Part shown: in pieces, positions 18,797 through 27,555 of the stretch | Layout of the letters: the number at the start of each line of letters is the position of its first letter | Position numbering within the stretch: position 1 is the first letter of the stretch | DNA from: Bacteroidota bacterium | GTDB lineage: Bacteria > Bacteroidota > Ignavibacteria > Ignavibacteriales > Ignavibacteriaceae | Reading direction: 5' to 3' | DNA: 64,000 bases | Assembly (NCBI GenBank): GCA_021815405.1 | Contig: JAKAGV010000018.1 | Location: 1-64,000, forward strand | Notes under the pieces: model-generated | Told to the model about the DNA's origin: nothing | What the model saw: only the letters and a program-made list of their open reading frames with translations | Databases searched by the model: none | Made by a program: the position numbers and the translations under genes

Positions 18797-20157
18797 TCCC
18801 TATTCTTTTTATACCATTGCTGAAAAGAATATTCTGGTGCGCGAGGAAGTTCTCTTTTTCTAGTCCATGCTTTTATCATATTATTTTTGAGAAACTCCGG
18901 CATTATCTTCAAAGATGAATTAACCACTCTGCCGCTCAGCTTGAATAACAAAGGGTGAGAAAAAATAAAACCGGAATCGAGCATGATTATTTTCTTAAAT
19001 TTATTTTTGTTCAAATCCTTCGTAATAACCTGCCGCCATTTATAAAGCTCGGTATGAATATCGATCTTAACCGGACAAACATCCGAACACGAACCGCATA
19101 ACGAAGAAGCAAACGGCAAAGAATTATAATCATTCAAATTAATCCCCGGCGATAAAATAGAACCAATCGGACCGGGAATAGTTGATCCGTAACTGTGTCC
19201 GCCGCTCCTTCTATACACGGGACAAGTATTCATGCACGCACCGCAGCGAATACACTTTAGCGAGTTTCTAAACTCAGTCCTTCCTAACTGAGTTGTGCGA
19301 CCGTTGTCCACAATTATAATATGAAATTCTCCGCCGGGTTTCGGTGAACGATAGTGAGAAGTGTAAGAAGTTATTGATTGTCCGGTTGCACTTCGAGCAA
19401 GCAACCTCAGAAAAATTGCAAGATGCTCTTTACGTGGAATTATTTTTTCAATTCCCATGCTTGCGATATGAAGTTTGGTAGAATGAACTCCCATGTCGGC
19501 ATTGCCTTCGTTCGTGCAGACTACAATCGTCCCGGATTCTGCAACGGCAAAATTAGCGCCGGTTAGCGCAGCATCCGCATTTAAAAATTTTTGCCGAAGA
19601 TGTTCTCTTGCCGCCCTGGCTAAATATACTTCATCGCCGCCTGACAATTCAGTCTTAAGATGTTGATGGAAAAGCTCATCAATTTCTTTTCTCTTCTTAT
19701 GGATTGCCGGCATAACAATATGGCTCGGTGGTTCTTTTGCAAGTTGAACAATCCGCTCGCCTAAATCAGTATCTACAACTTCAATACCTTTTCCCTCAAG
19801 ATAATGATTTAGACCGCATTCCTCCGTCAGCATCGATTTACTTTTAACGATTTTTTCCGCGCCGTGCTTAGAAAGAATTTCGAAAACAATTTTATTATGT
19901 TCGTCGGCATTTTCAGCCCAGTGAACCTTAGCTCCATTTTTGATTGCTTGTTCTTCGAACTCAATTAGATATTGATCCAGTTTGGAGAGAGTATGAGTTT
20001 TTATTTCCGAAGCAAGATTTCTAAGTTCTTCCCAGCCTTTAAAATGCGCAGCGGCGGCGTCTCTCTTTTGCCGGACCAGCCAGAGAGATTTATCATGCCA
20101 GTTTACATGCTCTTCATCTCGATTAAACTTTTCTGCTGCCTCTGCGTGGTTAATCAT
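18793..20157 (-). CDS. lutB: LutB-type iron-sulfur lactate utilisation protein
   Basis: The protein has 454 residues with an N-terminal LUD domain (about 60-285, AVAESGTIVVCTNEGNADMG) and two ferredoxin-type cysteine clusters: CIRCGACMNTCPVYRR near residue 300 and SLCGSCSDVCPVKID near 350. A C-terminal extension (about 375-454) rich in basic residues follows. This order is that of LutB/YkgF, the electron-transferring subunit of the LutABC L-lactate dehydrogenase. It overlaps lutA and lutC by 4 bp on each side, so the three are made together. Confidence 0.94.
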   Translation of the reverse strand: MINHAEAAEKFNRDEEHVNWHDKSLWLVRQKRDAAAAHFKGWEELRNLASEIKTHTLSKLDQYLIEFEEQAIKNGAKVHWAENADEHNKIVFEILSKHGAEKIVKSKSMLTEECGLNHYLEGKGIEVVDTDLGERIVQLAKEPPSHIVMPAIHKKRKEIDELFHQHLKTELSGGDEVYLARAAREHLRQKFLNADAALTGANFAVAESGTIVVCTNEGNADMGVHSTKLHIASMGIEKIIPRKEHLAIFLRLLARSATGQSITSYTSHYRSPKPGGEFHIIIVDNGRTTQLGRTEFRNSLKCIRCGACMNTCPVYRRSGGHSYGSTIPGPIGSILSPGINLNDYNSLPFASSLCGSCSDVCPVKIDIHTELYKWRQVITKDLNKNKFKKIIMLDSGFIFSHPLLFKLSGRVVNSSLKIMPEFLKNNMIKAWTRKRELPRAPEYSFQQWYKKNRE

Positions 20158-20894
20158 TTTTCCATGCTATTTAAAATTTCAGTTATGTGCTTAATTTTTA
20201 TCTGCAAGTTTCGTCTTCTTATAATTCCATCAAGATGCATAAGGCACGACATATCAGTCGCGGTAATAACTTCCGCTTTATGATTTAGATGATCGTTGAT
20301 TCTGTCAATTCCCATCTTAACGGAAACAGCTTCTTCAGTAACTGCGAAGGTTCCTCCAAAGCCGCAGCATTCATCTTCTCTGTCAAGCTGTACAAGCTCA
20401 ATTCCTTTTACGTTTGATAAAAGTTTTTTTGTAATCGAAAAACTTTCGTCTATTATCTCGCTCGGTTTACCGAGATTTAATCCGCGCAGCCCGTGACAGC
20501 TTTGGTGCAATCCAACTTTGTACGGGAAGTAAGAATTAAATTCATCTTTGTCGAGTACTTTAAGAAGGAATTCTGAAATTTCAAAAATAGATGAGCGGAC
20601 TTTTTTTACTTCTTCGGTTTGTTCAATTATATCGAAGTGTTTTTTAACATGATAAACGCAGCTTCCGGATGGTGCTACGATATAATCGTAACGGTTAAAG
20701 TTCTTTACAAAGAGTTTATAAGTTTTGATTGCATCTTTTTCAAACCCGGAATTTGCCATCGGCTGACCACAGCAAGTTTGATTAACCGGATATTCAACTT
20801 TTAAGCCTTGCTTTTCTAGGAGTTGAAGAGTAGCAATACCAACTTGGGGATAAAACTGATTTACGTAACACGGTATAAATAATCCTACTAGCAT
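20154..20894 (-). CDS. lutA: LutA-type (Fe-S)-binding subunit with two CCG domains
   Basis: The 246-residue protein is built of two CCG domains. The first carries CCGQPMANSG (about residues 40-50) and the second carries CCGFGGTFAVTEEA (about 176-190), with further cysteines in VAPSGSCVYH and LHQSCHGLRG. These cysteines ligate the iron-sulfur centre in LutA/GlpC/HdrD relatives. With LutB and LutC it would oxidise L-lactate and pass electrons to the quinone pool or another acceptor. Its start lies 24 bp downstream of the fucose dehydrogenase stop in the operon. Confidence 0.93.
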   Translation of the reverse strand: MLVGLFIPCYVNQFYPQVGIATLQLLEKQGLKVEYPVNQTCCGQPMANSGFEKDAIKTYKLFVKNFNRYDYIVAPSGSCVYHVKKHFDIIEQTEEVKKVRSSIFEISEFLLKVLDKDEFNSYFPYKVGLHQSCHGLRGLNLGKPSEIIDESFSITKKLLSNVKGIELVQLDREDECCGFGGTFAVTEEAVSVKMGIDRINDHLNHKAEVITATDMSCLMHLDGIIRRRNLQIKIKHITEILNSMEK

Positions 20895-20918
20895 TTAAAT
20901 ATTCTTTTATGAAATAAT

Positions 20919-21710
20919 TTATTCTGCAGCGGATAATGCTCTATCCAGATGGACATAGCCGCCATCGACAAAGATCCATTGTCCTGTAATATGCGACGCT
21001 TGTTCTGAAATCAGATAAACAACCATTGAGGCAATCTCGCCGGAGGTTGTCATTCTATTTCCAAGCGGGATATTTTTTGTAATCTTTTTTAATTTTTCTT
21101 CCGGATCAGCAAAAGTGTTGATCCAATTTCTGTAAAGCGGAGTCATCACTTCCGCCGGAATAACAGCATTAACACGTATGCCGTATTTAAGCAGCTCTAC
21201 TGCCCACTCGCGTGTAAGTGCTAATTGAGCGCCTTTAGATGCGGCGTATCCTGAAGTATTTCCTTGTCCGGTTATAGCAGTTTTAGAACTGATGTTTACA
21301 ATCGATCCTTTGGATTTTTTGAGCTCATCCAAACAATAATGAGCAAGATAGTAATAATGATAGAGATTGTTAAACAAAGAGCCAAGAAATTTTTCCGGGC
21401 TGCCGTGCTCTAGACCGATGGAATCATTTGCACCGGCATTGTTCACAAGTGCGTCGATGCGTCCGAACTTTTTCAGCGTTTCATTTACAACCAGTTGACA
21501 ACTTTCTTTTGTCCCAAGTTCAACTTCAATAAAGTGAGCTTGCCTTCCCTTGTCTTTTAATTCACTCAAAAGACTTTCGCCGGTTTCGCGGTTCCTTCCG
21601 GCAATCACCGGAACAGCACCTTCATCAGATGCTAATCTTGTAATAGCTTCACCGATTCCTTTTGAGCCACCGGTTATTATTATCACTTTGTTTTTGAGAT
21701 TAAGGTCCAT
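20919..21710 (-). CDS. SDR dehydrogenase, probable L-fucose dehydrogenase
   Basis: This is a classical short-chain dehydrogenase: nucleotide-binding TGGSKGIGEA, NNAG motif, Ser of VNISSKTA and the Tyr-Lys pair in SGYAASKGAQ. The VIPAEVMTPLY segment and the tail FVDGGYVHLDRAL recall L-fucose dehydrogenases, as opposed to the other SDR in the operon. The expected reaction is L-fucose plus NAD(P)+ to L-fucono-lactone. ATG at 21710 was chosen over an upstream TTG at 21722, because only the former gives the standard N-terminus. It follows the lactonase gene by 8 bp. The assignment between the two SDRs rests on motif resemblance. Confidence 0.8.
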   Translation of the reverse strand: MDLNLKNKVIIITGGSKGIGEAITRLASDEGAVPVIAGRNRETGESLLSELKDKGRQAHFIEVELGTKESCQLVVNETLKKFGRIDALVNNAGANDSIGLEHGSPEKFLGSLFNNLYHYYYLAHYCLDELKKSKGSIVNISSKTAITGQGNTSGYAASKGAQLALTREWAVELLKYGIRVNAVIPAEVMTPLYRNWINTFADPEEKLKKITKNIPLGNRMTTSGEIASMVVYLISEQASHITGQWIFVDGGYVHLDRALSAAE

Positions 21711-21718
21711 AATACATC

Positions 21719-22549
21719 TCAACTAATGTTATAAAATTTTTGAGCGTTCTTTCCGAAAATTTTTTCTTTATTTGTCGGAGATGAACTTTGCAAATAGTTT
21801 TCAATAAGATTTTTTACTTGTTTATATGAACCGGCAACCAAACACACCGGAAAATCCGAACCGAACAATAACCTGTCGTAGCCGAAAGCTTCAAACACGA
21901 CATCAAGGAAAGGATAAATATCTTCCGGCTTCCAGTTTTTATGATCGGCTTCGGTAATCAAACCGGAAATTTTACAATACACATTTTTATTAGCAGCAAG
22001 CTCTTTAATGCTGGATGCCCACGGCTCGATAGTTTTATTTTTAATATTCGGCTTTGCAATATGATCAAGAATGAATTTTTGTTCAGAATGTTTTTCGGAT
22101 AACTTAACCGCAGCCGGGATCTGGTTTGGATAGATGAGAATATCGTAAGTTAAGTTGAAATGTTTTAGAAGGCTTATTCCTCTCTGGAAATCTTCTCCAA
22201 GCATAAAGTTTTCATCCGGCTCGGCTTGAACAATATGCCGGAAGCCTTTCAGCTTTTTATAATGTGAGAAGTGTTCGATTCTACTTTCAACATTTTTGTT
22301 TTTCAAATCGACCCAGCCGACAACGCCAAGTATCCAAGGGTTTTTCTCTGCTAATTCAAGAAGAAAATTTGTCTCATCTTCCGATTGGTCTGCCTGCACA
22401 GCGATAGTCCCATCAACACTTTCTTCTTTAATCAACGGATATAAGTCTTCCGGAAGGAAATTCCTTCTTAGTACTTTCATGCTCTCATCAATCCATGAAT
22501 CTCTAACGGGATTATAAATCCAAAAGTGCTGATGAGCGTCTATTATCAT
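21719..22549 (-). CDS. Amidohydrolase, probable L-fuconolactonase
   Basis: The 276-residue protein starts with MIIDAHQHFW, the first metal-binding motif of the amidohydrolase_2 family. It continues with GFRHIVQAEPDENFM, LDHIAKP, CKISGLITEAD and the final FGSDFPVC, which carries the catalytic Asp. This pattern fits the L-fucono-1,5-lactonase/L-rhamnono-lactonase group (COG3618). It would hydrolyse the product of the fucose dehydrogenase to L-fuconate in the cytoplasm. The start overlaps the hydrolase gene stop by 4 bp (ATGA), as in a tightly coupled operon. Confidence 0.88.
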   Translation of the reverse strand: MIIDAHQHFWIYNPVRDSWIDESMKVLRRNFLPEDLYPLIKEESVDGTIAVQADQSEDETNFLLELAEKNPWILGVVGWVDLKNKNVESRIEHFSHYKKLKGFRHIVQAEPDENFMLGEDFQRGISLLKHFNLTYDILIYPNQIPAAVKLSEKHSEQKFILDHIAKPNIKNKTIEPWASSIKELAANKNVYCKISGLITEADHKNWKPEDIYPFLDVVFEAFGYDRLLFGSDFPVCLVAGSYKQVKNLIENYLQSSSPTNKEKIFGKNAQKFYNIS

Positions 22550-23406
22550 TTAGACTCCCACGTTCTTACTTTTTGAACCGCCGTACCTAAGCCGTCAATT
22601 CCTAATTCAACAATGTCCCCAGGAACCAAATATCTATTCGGCTTCAAGCCGAGTCCCACACCAGACGGTGTGCCGGTAGAAATTATATCGCCGGGCACCA
22701 AGCTCATAAACTGGCTGATATAACTTACAAGAACCGGCACATTAAAAATCAAATCCGAAGTGTTTGAAGACTGCATCGTCTTGCCGTTAAGCTTAAGCCA
22801 CAAATTTAAATTATGAGGATCGAGTATTTCATCTTTCGTTGCAAGGAACGGACCAATTGGCGCGAAAGAATCCGCGCTCTTTCCTTTAACCCACTGCCCG
22901 CTACGTTCAAGCTGAAATTCTCTTTCGCTGATGTCATTGTGCAGCGCATATCCGGCAACATAATTCAAGGCTTCGGATTCATCTACATACAAAGCACGCT
23001 TTCCAATTATAACCGCAAGCTCAACTTCCCAATCAGTCTTCTTGCTGTTTTTTGGAATTATAATATCGTCGTTAGGTCCGGATAAAGCCGATGGGGCTTT
23101 GAAAAATATTATCGGCTCTGAAGGAAGCGCGGCGTTGCTCTCGGCGGCATGCTTTGCATAATTTAATCCGACACAAATAATTTTGGAAGGCTTACAAACC
23201 GGTGGTCCAAGTCTTATGCTATTATTTACGACCGGTAATTTTTCAGAGTTCGTCTTAAGCCAGTCGTTTAATCTTTTGATGCCGTCATCTTCAAAAAAAG
23301 ATTCATCAAAATCTTTTACAAAGGAACTAACGTCTCTTCTTGTTCCATCTTTTAGAATTACACCGGGGCGTTCTTTCCCGGTCTCTCCGTATCTTATTAA
23401 TTTCAT
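22546..23406 (-). CDS. Fumarylacetoacetate hydrolase family, probable 2,4-diketo-3-deoxy-L-fuconate hydrolase
   Basis: The protein has 286 residues with the FAH fold from about residue 70: ICVGLNYAKHAAE, then WEVELAVIIGKRA with metal-ligand Glu residues, HNDISEREFQ, and the C-terminal STGTPSGVGLG. In the non-phosphorylating fucose pathway an FAH-family enzyme cleaves 2,4-diketo-3-deoxy-L-fuconate to pyruvate and L-lactate. The presence of lutABC downstream in the same operon supports that product. An alternative is another acylpyruvate hydrolase activity. It lies 15 bp after the SDR gene. Confidence 0.87.
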   Translation of the reverse strand: MKLIRYGETGKERPGVILKDGTRRDVSSFVKDFDESFFEDDGIKRLNDWLKTNSEKLPVVNNSIRLGPPVCKPSKIICVGLNYAKHAAESNAALPSEPIIFFKAPSALSGPNDDIIIPKNSKKTDWEVELAVIIGKRALYVDESEALNYVAGYALHNDISEREFQLERSGQWVKGKSADSFAPIGPFLATKDEILDPHNLNLWLKLNGKTMQSSNTSDLIFNVPVLVSYISQFMSLVPGDIISTGTPSGVGLGLKPNRYLVPGDIVELGIDGLGTAVQKVRTWESK

Positions 23407-23421
23407 TTTATATTTCCTTAA

Positions 23422-24201
23422 TTACGAATTTAATTTTATAAAACCGCCGTCAATCGGAAAGTTAGTTCCGGTAATGAAAGCTGCACTGTCGGAACAGAGA
23501 AAAAGAGCAAGGTCAGCAACTTCTTCCGGCTTTCCCATTCTTCCAATCGGCTGCGTCTTAGATAATTGTTCAAATATTTCTTTTTCTTTTCCCGGATAAT
23601 TCTTAGAAATAAATCCGTCAACAAACGGAGTGTGAATTCTTGCGGGCGAAATGGCATTGCATCTGATTTTGAATCCGATAAAATCTTTTGCTGCGGAATA
23701 AGTCATTGCAAGCACTGCGCCTTTGGTCATCGAGTAAGCAAATCTATCGGATATGCCGACGACCGAAGCGATGGAAGCCATATTAACAATGCAGCCGCCG
23801 TTATTTTTTTTCATGTGCGGAATAACTGCGTGAAGACAATTGTAAACTCCCTTGACGTTTATCTTAAATAATCTGTCAAAGTCTTCCTCGCTTGTATTTT
23901 CGGCATTGCCTACGTGGGCAACACCGGCGTTGTTGATTAGAACGTCAATCTTGCTGCCGGAGGCAATCTCATCAACAATTTTGTTTACATCATTTTGAAC
24001 AGACACATCGCAAAAATGAAATTGAGTTTTGAAGTTTTTATTTTTTATTTCGTTAGCAACTGTTTCACCTAACTGATTGTTAAAATCCAGCAAATGAACA
24101 AATGCACCTGCTTCGGCAAACCTTTTTGAAATAGCCTCGCCTATTCCGCTTGCACCGCCGGTTACTATTGCTGTTTTATTTTTTAATGATAATGTTTCCA
24201 T
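23422..24201 (-). CDS. SDR dehydrogenase, probable 2-keto-3-deoxy-L-fuconate dehydrogenase
   Basis: A 259-residue short-chain dehydrogenase: TGGASGIGEA, NNAG, VNMASIAS with catalytic Ser, and the Tyr-Lys of FAYSMTKGAV. The segment ISPARIHTPFVDGF and the tail QPIGRMGKPEEVADLALFLC resemble 2-keto-3-deoxy-L-fuconate dehydrogenases. The expected step is oxidation of the C4 hydroxyl of 2-keto-3-deoxy-L-fuconate with NAD+. It is the second gene of the operon, 27 bp after the fuconate dehydratase, whose product it would use. Confidence 0.85.
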   Translation of the reverse strand: METLSLKNKTAIVTGGASGIGEAISKRFAEAGAFVHLLDFNNQLGETVANEIKNKNFKTQFHFCDVSVQNDVNKIVDEIASGSKIDVLINNAGVAHVGNAENTSEEDFDRLFKINVKGVYNCLHAVIPHMKKNNGGCIVNMASIASVVGISDRFAYSMTKGAVLAMTYSAAKDFIGFKIRCNAISPARIHTPFVDGFISKNYPGKEKEIFEQLSKTQPIGRMGKPEEVADLALFLCSDSAAFITGTNFPIDGGFIKLNS

Positions 24202-24228
24202 AAAGTTGAAATGTTTAATGTGTAAAAA

Positions 24229-25536
24229 TTATTTTTGTTCTTTCCAGATTTCGCCGCCGGGATAGGAATATTTGTCAAGACTTTCGGCTTTCATTGTAAT
24301 GCTGTAGCCCGACGCTTTTGGCGGCATGTAAGCGCTGTTTTTAATTACTACCGGATCGATAAAATGTTCATGGAGGTGGTCTACATATTCAATCACGCGG
24401 TTCTCAAGCGCGCCACTGATGCAGATGTAATCTATCATCGAAAGATGCTGAACGTACTCGCACAATCCAACTCCGCCGGCATGTGGACAAACCGGGATTT
24501 TATACTTTGCAGCCATCAGCAGCACAGCAAGAATTTCATTTACTCCTCCGATGCGGCAGCTATCTATCTGGCAAATGTCAATCGCACCGGATGTAATTAA
24601 TTGTTTGAAGACAACGCGGTTCTGACAATGCTCGCCGGTTGCAACTTTAACCGGTCTAACGGCGTCTGCAATTTTTTTATGACCGAGAATATCATCCGGA
24701 CTTGTTGGCTCTTCAATCCACCACGGATTAAATTTAGAAAGCGATTTCATATTTTCAATCGCTTCATTCACATCCCACTTTTGGTTTGCGTCCATCATCA
24801 ACTTAACATCGCTGCCGATTTCTTCTCTGATTACAGCAGCTCTTCGCATATCATCTTCTAAATTGGAACCGACTTTCATCTTCAGCATTTTCCAGCCGTC
24901 TTTTTTTGCTTGACGGCAAAGGCTGCGAATTTTTTCTTCGCTGTAGCCGAGCCATCCGGCAGAAGTTGTATAAGCCGGGTATCCGTTCGCCAATAAATAT
25001 TTTATTCTTTCTTCTTTGGTAGAATTTTTATGATTAAGAATCTCCAGCGCTTCTTCTTTGGTAATAGCATCCGTTATATAAGTAAAGTCGATACACGAGA
25101 CCAACTGTTCCGGCGTCATATCGGAAATTAATTTCCACAAAGGTTTCTTTTCAATTTTAGCATAAAGATCCCAAACCGCATTTACAATTGCGCCGGTCGC
25201 TAAATGAATTACGCCTTTTTCCGGACCAAGCCATCTTAACTGGCTGTCTCCCGTAATCATTTTCCAAAAGCCAGCCATATCTTTGATAAAAGAATCAATC
25301 GTTTTTCCAATTAACAAGTAGGAAAGAGATTCAATCGCTTTAACGCATAATTCATTTCCTCTGCCGATTGTGAAAGTAAGCCCATGTCCTTCCAAGCTTT
25401 CGGGATGATCGGTTTCTAAGATTACGTAAGCCGCCGAATAATCCGGGTCTGGATTCATCGCATCGGAACCGTCCAAAGTTCTGCTGGTAGGAAATCTTAT
25501 ATCTTTAGCTATTACTCGTATAATTTTTGTAGTCAT
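24229..25536 (-). CDS. Enolase-superfamily dehydratase, probable L-fuconate dehydratase
   Basis: The 435-residue protein has the mandelate-racemase/enolase layout. It carries the Lys-x-Lys motif in MLKMKVGSN, metal ligands in LMMDANQKW and WWIEEPTSPDD, and a third in GEHCQNRVVF. The general base region is CPHAGGVGLCEYVQHLSMID; this His-rich C-terminal block is characteristic of fuconate dehydratases. It would convert L-fuconate to 2-keto-3-deoxy-L-fuconate. It is the first gene of the eight-gene operon that runs to lutC, and a candidate promoter lies directly upstream at 25564-25593. Confidence 0.9.
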   Translation of the reverse strand: MTTKIIRVIAKDIRFPTSRTLDGSDAMNPDPDYSAAYVILETDHPESLEGHGLTFTIGRGNELCVKAIESLSYLLIGKTIDSFIKDMAGFWKMITGDSQLRWLGPEKGVIHLATGAIVNAVWDLYAKIEKKPLWKLISDMTPEQLVSCIDFTYITDAITKEEALEILNHKNSTKEERIKYLLANGYPAYTTSAGWLGYSEEKIRSLCRQAKKDGWKMLKMKVGSNLEDDMRRAAVIREEIGSDVKLMMDANQKWDVNEAIENMKSLSKFNPWWIEEPTSPDDILGHKKIADAVRPVKVATGEHCQNRVVFKQLITSGAIDICQIDSCRIGGVNEILAVLLMAAKYKIPVCPHAGGVGLCEYVQHLSMIDYICISGALENRVIEYVDHLHEHFIDPVVIKNSAYMPPKASGYSITMKAESLDKYSYPGGEIWKEQK

Positions 25537-25563
25537 AAAATTATTTCAATTCTTGTTTAAATT

Positions 25564-25593
25564 AGTATAGAATTTTTTAAATCAGCAAATCAA
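25564..25593 (-). promoter_or_regulatory. Candidate promoter of the fucose/lactate operon
   Basis: On the minus strand TTGATT (25593-25588) is followed after 18 bp by TATACT (25569-25564), a good match to a vegetative -35/-10 pair. The implied start site leaves a short leader of about 20 nt before the dehydratase ATG at 25536, and no strong Shine-Dalgarno is seen. No obvious operator palindrome overlaps it. Confidence 0.4.
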
Positions 25594-26092
25594 TTTATAA
25601 TGATCTCTTTATTCATAATTATATTTGCATAATAAACTGATTTCGACTCAACACCAACATAAGTTCTTGCGCTCTAAATAAAATTCAAATCTCTTGATAA
25701 ACTCATTGGACATAAAATGAATTTTTTTTCACTCTTATAATCCGAGGATAAAAAAAGACCGACGTTATTTCTTTTAAAAAATATTCTAACTCTATAAGTT
25801 CATCCTTCTTTCAATTATAGATCCAGTTTGGAAATTCTTTTCAATTACAAAATAAATATATTCTGATTTTGCATAATTTTAAAGCGAATAGTTAGACAAT
25901 TTCTAATCTAACCATTCATCGTGATTAGGAAGTTAAAGTTACTTTACTGCATTTATTTTATTATAAAAGAAACTATAACCACAGAGCAACTTGATTTGAA
26001 TTATCTCAGATTTGCTTTAAACTCAATATTTTAGGATCAACATAACTTATAATCAGTAAGAATATTAATGAAGGACTCTTATTTTTAATTTC
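25594..26092. other. Non-coding AT-rich spacer
   Basis: About 500 bp between the fucose operon promoter and the 3' end of the SGNH-hydrolase gene. No open frame of credible composition was found. One small inverted repeat (GTTAGA and TCTAAC, ten bases apart) lies near 25890-25912. Nothing else was recognised. The length suggests a lost gene or a larger control region. Confidence 0.4.
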
Positions 26093-26118
26093 GAAGGGAT
26101 GGTTTGCGCCATCCCTTC
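26093..26118 (-). terminator. Perfect hairpin after the SGNH-hydrolase gene
   Basis: GAAGGGATGG (26093-26102) pairs perfectly with CCATCCCTTC (26109-26118) across a 6-nt loop, starting 10 bp after the stop codon of the SGNH-hydrolase gene. The minus-strand sequence beyond the stem is A-rich rather than U-rich. It may therefore act as a 3' stabiliser or a factor-dependent terminator rather than a classical intrinsic one. Confidence 0.6.
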
Positions 26119-26127
26119 AAAGTAAAA

Positions 26128-27537
26128 TTAATATAAGATATGATCAAATGTGCCTGGCTCAAAGTACGGAAGTTTTTGGCTTTGTTCATAAGCTCGTTTC
26201 GCAAGTATTAGACTTCCTGGAACTGCAGCAACATCAATCATTGGAAAGTTGGAACCGAATTTTGCGTTTATAGCCGCAAGGAATTGGTTTGCAACCACAG
26301 CCTGCCCCTGACCTGTAGGATGAATTCCATCCAAACTGAATAATCCGCCGGTAATATAAGTTGTAAAGAACCTTATTCCATCAATAACAGTCCCACCTGC
26401 AAAATCTGCCGCTCTAACAGTTTTGAAAAATTTATTTATATCTACGAGGACAAATCTATCAGAATATTTATTTACTACGCTTGCTATTGTATTATTAAAA
26501 TCAGTTGTTGTGGTCTTCGCAGTATTAACTTCATCCTGATCTAGTATTAATGCATCGGGCCATGGATTTTGGGGATGAAGCCCAAAAGGCTTCGTTGTAT
26601 CAATCCCAACCGGCAAAGCAGGATAATGATTATCTCGATAAAACTTACCCGTTGACTGCCCTATCAAGCTTGCATAATTACTTCCCGGAAGTGTAATCAA
26701 AACTTGTCCTGTTAATAATGCTAAGGAATCAGCAACACCGGTACCAATAGTCTCTCCGTGTTTCTCATAAATTAAACCCGGCACACCCATCGATTTAAAT
26801 AAAGCCCACGGAACTTCCATTGCCATTACAGGACCGACAGTTGTAAAGAATGGAATGGATGTAACATCTGGGATATTTGCAACTGCAACTTTGCAGCCTA
26901 ATGAAGCAACACTGTCGCCTAGTGTATTAAACAAGCTCGTAAAGACAGCCGACGGAGTATAAGGAGAAGTACCTCCGCTTGTTGCATATCCTAAAATATC
27001 ATTATTGCCTATCCACAATGTTAGGAAAGTAGGCTGAAGCGCTTTTGCTTGAGAATATTCAGTTCCCAATCCTCTCAAAACAATATTGAAGAAAGGATTT
27101 GTTGTTGAGCTGGTTGTATTTAATATATCATTTAAAATAGCGCCCGGAACACCAAGATTATTGTACGGAGCTTTATAACCTGTATTAGTCGGAGTACCCG
27201 TACTTGGGTTTACTCCTATAACTATTGTACCTTTCGATAGATCAATAGATTTTATGTACATCAATCCACCGATACCCGGATATGAAATCGTTGGGGTGGC
27301 ATAGTTTGCATTAACTTCCTTTGCTATTTGAGCATCATAAGCATAGAGTTGGGCATCAGCATACAAGGCGCTAGATTGATAACCTGCAGTTAAACTGTTG
27401 CCAAGGCTGACCAAGCGGGTAAAATCGACCTTTCCATTTGATGGTGTTGGTCCAGTTAAATCTGTTCTATCCTGACATCCGGAAAGAATAAAGACAATTA
27501 TAAACGATGCAAAAAATAAATTTAATATCTTTTTCAT
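26128..27537 (-). CDS. SGNH/GDSL-hydrolase family lipoprotein
   Basis: The protein has 469 residues. The signal sequence ends in a lipobox (LSGC near residue 21), so it is a lipoprotein. SGNH blocks are visible: block I VSLGNSLTAGYQ with nucleophile Ser, a block II-type Gly in GVPGAILND, block III GNNDILG with Asn, and block V DGIHPTGQGQ with Asp and His. All four catalytic positions look present. Such envelope proteins act as esterases or lipases; the substrate is unknown. It follows a FadL-type porin gene by 18 bp, which hints at a lipid or long-chain ester substrate. Confidence 0.82.
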   Translation of the reverse strand: MKKILNLFFASFIIVFILSGCQDRTDLTGPTPSNGKVDFTRLVSLGNSLTAGYQSSALYADAQLYAYDAQIAKEVNANYATPTISYPGIGGLMYIKSIDLSKGTIVIGVNPSTGTPTNTGYKAPYNNLGVPGAILNDILNTTSSTTNPFFNIVLRGLGTEYSQAKALQPTFLTLWIGNNDILGYATSGGTSPYTPSAVFTSLFNTLGDSVASLGCKVAVANIPDVTSIPFFTTVGPVMAMEVPWALFKSMGVPGLIYEKHGETIGTGVADSLALLTGQVLITLPGSNYASLIGQSTGKFYRDNHYPALPVGIDTTKPFGLHPQNPWPDALILDQDEVNTAKTTTTDFNNTIASVVNKYSDRFVLVDINKFFKTVRAADFAGGTVIDGIRFFTTYITGGLFSLDGIHPTGQGQAVVANQFLAAINAKFGSNFPMIDVAAVPGSLILAKRAYEQSQKLPYFEPGTFDHILY

Positions 27538-27555
27538 TTCAAAACCTTTCCTTCC

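Noticed and set aside
25537-26127. tRNA or small RNA gene in the long spacer upstream of the fucose operon
   Set aside because: No T-loop motif or cloverleaf-like pairing was seen, and the sequence is uniformly AT-rich.
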